Shown in pieces: positions 4,114-7,807 of a stretch of 7,807 nucleotides of DNA (its first letter is position 1; every line of letters starts with the position of its first letter). The DNA comes from Candidatus Aminicenantota bacterium. GTDB lineage: Bacteria > Acidobacteriota > Aminicenantia > Aminicenantales > Aminicenantaceae. A program made the translations under genes and the position numbers. The stretch covers positions 1 to 7,807 of the forward strand of contig DAOVBT010000080.1 of NCBI GenBank assembly GCA_030670375.1. Direction: 5' to 3'. The notes beneath the pieces are model-generated. The model did no database searches and was not told the DNA's origin. It was given only the letters and a program-made list of their open reading frames with translations.

Positions 4114-6321
4114 ATGATCCATAAAAAAATACTGGAAGAGCACAAACTGACAGAAGAAGAATATGAAAGGATTGTGGAGCTTATAGGAAAGGAGCCCAAT
4201 ATCACAGAGTTGGGCATATTTTCTCTGATGTGGTCCGAGCATTGCAGCTACAAAAGCTCCAAGGCCCACCTGCAAAAATTGCCCGTTACGGGAGAAAATG
4301 TGATCCAAGGGCCAGGGGAAAATGCGGGCATTATCGATATCGGCGAAGGCCTCGCCGCTGTTTTCAAGATCGAATCCCACAACCACCCGTCGTTTATCGA
4401 ACCCTACCAGGGAGCAGCCACAGGCGTCGGAGGTATCTTGCGGGATATTTTTACGATGGGCGCCCGGCCGATCGCCCTAATGGATGCCCTTCGTTTTGGC
4501 CCCCTTTCCCTTCCCAAAAATAAAACCATCACAGAAGGCATCATCTCTGGGATCGCAGGCTACGGAAACTGCATGGGTGTTCCGACAGTGGGTGGAGACG
4601 TTTATTTCAACGAGTGTTACTCACTCAATCCTCTCGTGAATGCCTTTTGTCTTGGGATCTGTGAAAAAGACAAGATTTTTTACGCCAAAGCCGAGGGCGA
4701 GGGCAATCCCGTTCTGTATGTGGGTTCCAAAACAGGAAGAGACGGCATCCATGGGGCAACCATGGCTTCTGCGGAGTTCGGAGAGGACCTGGAGGAAAAA
4801 CGGCCCAATGTTCAGGTGGGCGATCCATTCAAGGAGAAGCTTTTGCTGGAAGCATGCCTGGAGGTTATGAACAAAAACCTGATAATCGGCATCCAAGACA
4901 TGGGAGCCGCGGGTTTGACCTGTTCGACAACAGAGATGGCATCCAACGCCAAATCAGGTATCGAAATCAATCTGGATCTTATCCCCCAAAGAGAAGAAGG
5001 CATGACGCCCTATGAGATCATGCTTTCCGAATCGCAAGAGCGCATGCTTCTCGTGGCCAAAAAAGAAACGGTCAAAGAGGTCCAAGAGATTTATGCCAAA
5101 TGGGACCTCGATGCGGTGATCGTCGGGCAAGTCACATCCGACCAAAGACTCAAAGTTATATTTGAGGGCATAACCGTCGTGGATATTCCTGTTCAGGCTG
5201 TCGTGGACATGTGTCCCCTCTATCACAGGGAGAGTAAGGTTCCGGCTTACCTTGAATCCCAAACTAAGCTGGATCCAATCCCACCTCCCGAGGATTACAA
5301 CGGTACTCTCAAAAAACTGCTCTCTTCACCGACCATCGCAGACAAACAATGGGTCTTCCGGCAGTATGATCACATGGTCCAGATCAACACGGCCCTTCTT
5401 CCGGGTGCGGACGCATCTGTCCTCCGGCTGAAAAATAAAAAATTCGCTCTCGCCATGACTCTGGACGGCAATTCCCTTTATACCTATCTCGACCCGAAAA
5501 CTGGAGGAAAAATTGCGGTTGCCGAGGCCTGCCGAAACCTAGCCTGTGTGGGAGCCCATCCTGTTGGAGTCACCAATTGTTTGAACTTCGGAAATCCTGA
5601 AAAACCTGAGATCATGTGGCAATTCCAGGAAGCGATCGAAGGCATAGCCGCAGCATGCCGAACTTTTAACATTCCGGTCACAGGGGGAAATGTCAGCTTT
5701 TATAACGAAACAGAAGGTTTATCCATCCATCCCACTCCTGTGCTCGGCATCGTAGGGCTTTTGCGTGATGTGGACAAATCATGCAGCCCTGGATTCAAAA
5801 ATACAGGAGATGTGATTTTTCTGATCGGAAAAAATAAGGATGAAATCGGCGGATCGGAGTACCTCAAATTCATCTGGGATATGGAAAAAGGCCAGCCCCC
5901 ACAGATCGATCTCCAGACAGAAAAACAGGTCCACAAGGTATGCATCGAAGCCATCGCAAAAGGGCTGCTCCACTCGGCTCATGATATCTCCGAAGGAGGA
6001 CTGGCGGTCTGTATTGCTGAATGCGCCTTTTTGGGAGATAACCGATTGGGTTGCACTCTCCACCTCAAAGATCGGATAAGAAGCGATGCACTCCTTTTTG
6101 GTGAATCTCAATCCCGAATCATCGTCACGGCAAAACCAGAAAACAAAGATGCCCTGGTAAAAATAGCTCAAGGTCAAAATGTGCCTATCGAAGAAATCGG
6201 GACCACAGGCGGGAAAAATATGACCGTCTACCACAACCAGAAAAAAATCATCGATCTGCCTGTTCAGAAGTCTTACACAACATGGAAACAGGCCATCCCT
6301 GATCATTTCAAAGCTCGATAA
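4114..6321 (+). CDS. purL: Phosphoribosylformylglycinamidine synthase subunit PurL
   Basis: PurL is the synthetase subunit that uses ATP and ammonia from PurQ to convert FGAR to FGAM. The 735 residues fit the small PurL type that depends on PurS and PurQ, not the ~1300-residue single-chain form. Both halves of the duplicated AIRS/PurM-like fold are complete. In the first half are SEHCSYK with catalytic-type His43, ESHNHPS at 87-93, GAATGVGG at 100-107, TGRDGIHGATMAS at 207-219, QDMGAAGLTCS at 261-271 and SESQERM at 305-311. In the second half are GGKIAVAEACRNL at 464-476, TGGNVSFYNET at 523-533, SAHDISEGG at 621-629 and FGESQSR at 662-668. GGGAG lies about 10 nt before the ATG. The 52-nt gap after purQ has no terminator. 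No sequence damage is visible. Confidence 0.97.
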   Translation: MIHKKILEEHKLTEEEYERIVELIGKEPNITELGIFSLMWSEHCSYKSSKAHLQKLPVTGENVIQGPGENAGIIDIGEGLAAVFKIESHNHPSFIEPYQGAATGVGGILRDIFTMGARPIALMDALRFGPLSLPKNKTITEGIISGIAGYGNCMGVPTVGGDVYFNECYSLNPLVNAFCLGICEKDKIFYAKAEGEGNPVLYVGSKTGRDGIHGATMASAEFGEDLEEKRPNVQVGDPFKEKLLLEACLEVMNKNLIIGIQDMGAAGLTCSTTEMASNAKSGIEINLDLIPQREEGMTPYEIMLSESQERMLLVAKKETVKEVQEIYAKWDLDAVIVGQVTSDQRLKVIFEGITVVDIPVQAVVDMCPLYHRESKVPAYLESQTKLDPIPPPEDYNGTLKKLLSSPTIADKQWVFRQYDHMVQINTALLPGADASVLRLKNKKFALAMTLDGNSLYTYLDPKTGGKIAVAEACRNLACVGAHPVGVTNCLNFGNPEKPEIMWQFQEAIEGIAAACRTFNIPVTGGNVSFYNETEGLSIHPTPVLGIVGLLRDVDKSCSPGFKNTGDVIFLIGKNKDEIGGSEYLKFIWDMEKGQPPQIDLQTEKQVHKVCIEAIAKGLLHSAHDISEGGLAVCIAECAFLGDNRLGCTLHLKDRIRSDALLFGESQSRIIVTAKPENKDALVKIAQGQNVPIEEIGTTGGKNMTVYHNQKKIIDLPVQKSYTTWKQAIPDHFKAR

Positions 6322-6419
6322 TCCCATAATCCTGCCGCACCTTTTTAACCTGGATAATTCATTCATTACAAGTAAACAAGCGGGAACATGGAATGGATTG
6401 AGCAAATACAAAATAAAAT

Positions 6420-6448
6420 TTGAAAGTCTTTCCCAGAAAAGTTAAACT
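6420..6448 (+). promoter_or_regulatory. Probable promoter for the outer-membrane barrel gene and purN
   Basis: TTGAAA (6420-6425), a 17-nt spacer and TAAACT (6443-6448) form a moderate sigma70 match (five of six and four of six). They lie in the 156-nt gap after purL, about 30 nt before the barrel gene start. The rest of the gap (6322-6419) is AT-rich and shows no clear hairpin or T-run terminator after purL, so read-through from the pur promoter also remains possible. Confidence 0.45.
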
Positions 6449-6477
6449 TGTAAACCCATCAGCGATGGATCGATTCA

Positions 6478-7344
6478 ATGAGTATAAGGAATTTTATCAA
6501 GAATGTTGTTCGAATACTTGTTCCTGTATTTTTATTCGGCATCCCGGTTCTTGGCCTCGAGTTGGATTTCAAACTTTCAGGTGGGTACGCTTATCTTGAC
6601 GTTAAAAGCATCAACCGCGGGCTCGAAGATTGGGCCGATTGGAGAAAAAGAGAAGCAGAGGAGAACAAGAATTGGCTGTATCTCGGACAGAATGTCCAAA
6701 GCCTGAATTCCGGCATCCACCTTGAAGGGGAGATTTTGCTCTCTTTTTCTCCGCGTTTGGGAATCAGTCTTGGAACAGGTTACATCTACGGCGACCTGAA
6801 AGAAAAAGAAACCGAAGTCTTAGTCCAGAAATTAGCAGGCCCCCAAAGTCAAGTTTATCCGATCACTGTAAGCGCCTACCCCCTCGTCCTCTCCGGATAT
6901 TACTTTATCCCCTTGAACAGCAGGCTTCACGTTTATGCGAGGGGTGGTGGAGGATTGGCATGGGCAAAATATGTGTATAGAGAAGCTAGAAAACTGGAAT
7001 CGGCAAAAAAATACACCTATTTCCGTCTTGGTAGAGCATCTGCAACAGGTCCGATTCTGTTAGGTGGTCTCGGGTTTGTATATGAAACAGATGTAGGCGT
7101 TCGCTTTTTTGTGGAAGGTTTGATAAGGATGGCAAAAATCCAGGGGTTTTCAGGTGAGAACGAGTTGGAAGAAAAGGGCACACTGTATTGTTTCAAAGAG
7201 TACATCCCTGACCTTGATTTTTGGCAGGCAAAAAACGAAATCCGGACCGAAAAGCCATCAGGATCGAATTTTCGCTCTGTTTCAGAAGCCGTGGTTGATT
7301 TTAGCGGTTTATCGGTTAAAATCGGTTTTATAATTCGATTTTAG
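6478..7344 (+). CDS. Outer-membrane beta-barrel protein (OmpW/opacity-like fold, function unknown)
   Basis: The 288-residue protein opens with a signal peptide: basic residues in MSIRNFIKNVVR, a hydrophobic core to about residue 25, and likely cleavage near VLG-LEL at 26-27. The rest alternates polar and hydrophobic residues in about eight strands: roughly 28-42, 79-91, 93-106, 126-144, 149-168, 190-203, 207-224 and 274-288. It ends in K-I-G-F-I-I-R-F, a terminal aromatic signature recognised by the BAM machinery. Stretches such as YPLVLSGYYF and YARGGGGLAWA resemble the PF13505-type barrel domain. Long loops lie at about 43-78 (charged, Trp-rich) and 225-273. The ribosome binding site is weak (GGAT about 9 nt upstream). 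It sits between purL and purN and is only 34 nt from purN, so the two are probably co-transcribed. I do not recognise a specific function; a structural or small-molecule pore role is possible. Confidence 0.8.
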   Translation: MSIRNFIKNVVRILVPVFLFGIPVLGLELDFKLSGGYAYLDVKSINRGLEDWADWRKREAEENKNWLYLGQNVQSLNSGIHLEGEILLSFSPRLGISLGTGYIYGDLKEKETEVLVQKLAGPQSQVYPITVSAYPLVLSGYYFIPLNSRLHVYARGGGGLAWAKYVYREARKLESAKKYTYFRLGRASATGPILLGGLGFVYETDVGVRFFVEGLIRMAKIQGFSGENELEEKGTLYCFKEYIPDLDFWQAKNEIRTEKPSGSNFRSVSEAVVDFSGLSVKIGFIIRF

Positions 7345-7378
7345 CCAACTGGAAAAATATAAAATAAGGAAGAAGAAA

Positions 7379-7807
7379 ATGTCAGAGGACGTTTTTCAAA
7401 GCCCCAAGAAAAAAGGCCGGATCGCCATCTTCCTCTCCGGACGAGGCTCGAATTTTATGGCCATACACGATGCCATCGTTGCAGGAAAAATCAATGCTGA
7501 AATCGTCCTCGTGTTCAGCAACAAAAAAGAGGCACCCGGACTAAAAATCGCTCAGGAGCGCAATCTCGAAACTCTTTACCTTAATCCCAAAGAATACCCA
7601 TCCAGGGAAGCTTACGATGAAGCCATCATTCAAGAAACAAAAAAAAGAAATGTGGATTTGATATGTCTGGCCGGCTACATGAAAATCCTCACCGCTCTGT
7701 TTTGCAACACCTTTAAAAACAGAATCATAAACATTCATCCGGCCCTTCTCCCCTCTTTTCCAGGACTGCACGTTCAACAAAAAGCCATAGATTGGGGAGT
7801 TCGGTAT
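7379..7807 (+). CDS. purN: Phosphoribosylglycinamide formyltransferase, N-terminal part (runs off the right edge)
   Basis: PurN transfers the formyl group of 10-formyltetrahydrofolate to GAR, making FGAR, the substrate of the PurSQL complex encoded just upstream. The 143 codons seen are about 70% of the ~200-residue family length and remain open at the edge. Landmarks are the phosphate-binding loop FLSGRGSNFMAI at 18-29, the folate-site region ICLAGYMKIL at 95-104, and NIHPALLPSFPG at 118-129 with the catalytic Asn118 and His120 (Asn106 and His108 in E. coli). The catalytic Asp lies beyond the edge. The ATG has AAGGA 8 nt upstream. There are about 12 residues (MSEDVFQSPKKKG) before the usual start of the fold, a small extension. 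No terminator separates it from the barrel gene. Confidence 0.95.
   Translation, partial: MSEDVFQSPKKKGRIAIFLSGRGSNFMAIHDAIVAGKINAEIVLVFSNKKEAPGLKIAQERNLETLYLNPKEYPSREAYDEAIIQETKKRNVDLICLAGYMKILTALFCNTFKNRIINIHPALLPSFPGLHVQQKAIDWGVRY

Noticed and set aside
5779..6411. Long open frame (210 codons) on the minus strand opposite the end of purL
   Set aside because: It lies antisense to a fully motif-supported purL, has no recognisable domain and no convincing ribosome binding site; it is a shadow frame.
6398..6419. TTGAGC and TAAAAT as an alternative promoter before the barrel gene
   Set aside because: The spacer would be only 10 nt; the TTGAAA-N17-TAAACT pair just downstream is a better fit.

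Overview
The window looks like a chromosomal segment of a Gram-negative-type (diderm) bacterium with moderate GC content. The evidence is an outer-membrane beta-barrel gene with a signal peptide and a C-terminal Phe, an ECF sigma/anti-sigma locus, and a Firmicutes/Thermotoga-style three-part FGAM synthase (PurS + PurQ + a ~740-residue PurL). The sequence alone does not fix the taxon. The style of the ECF remnant, the barrel and the pur genes would suit an Acidobacteriota/Aminicenantota-like lineage, but that is only an impression.

Minus-strand block (791 down to 1): a near-consensus sigma70 promoter (TTGACA-N17-TAGTAT) drives a ~130-nt leader containing a terminator-like hairpin. Four tRNA genes follow, Thr(UGU)-Tyr(GUA)-Gly(UCC)-Thr(GGU), and then the start of tuf (EF-Tu), which runs off the left edge. 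This is the classical tRNA-tufB translation operon.

Minus-strand block (1665 to 811): one open frame that looks like the product of a deletion. It starts as an ECF sigma factor (about 47 residues, into region 2) and continues into a complete zinc-finger, single-pass membrane anti-sigma factor. The genuine C-terminal tail of the sigma factor is still readable in the next frame and ends in an ATGA overlap with the anti-sigma start. About 110-120 central sigma residues therefore seem to have been lost at a recognisable junction (1524-1529). This is the most unusual feature of the window.

Plus-strand block (1761 to the right edge): a consensus promoter (TTGACA-N17-TATGAT) with a very short leader precedes purB-purS-purQ-purL. 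purB/purS and purS/purQ overlap. PurS, PurQ and PurL together make the FGAM synthase of purine step 4, and PurB works at a later step and in AMP synthesis. After a 156-nt gap with a probable internal promoter comes an 8-stranded outer-membrane barrel gene, followed 34 nt later by purN (GAR transformylase, step 3), which is cut by the right edge. A cell-envelope gene thus sits between two purine genes. No gene-free stretch exceeds 300 bases. The longest are 626-810 (promoter and leader), 1666-1818 (divergent promoter region with an inverted repeat) and 6322-6477.
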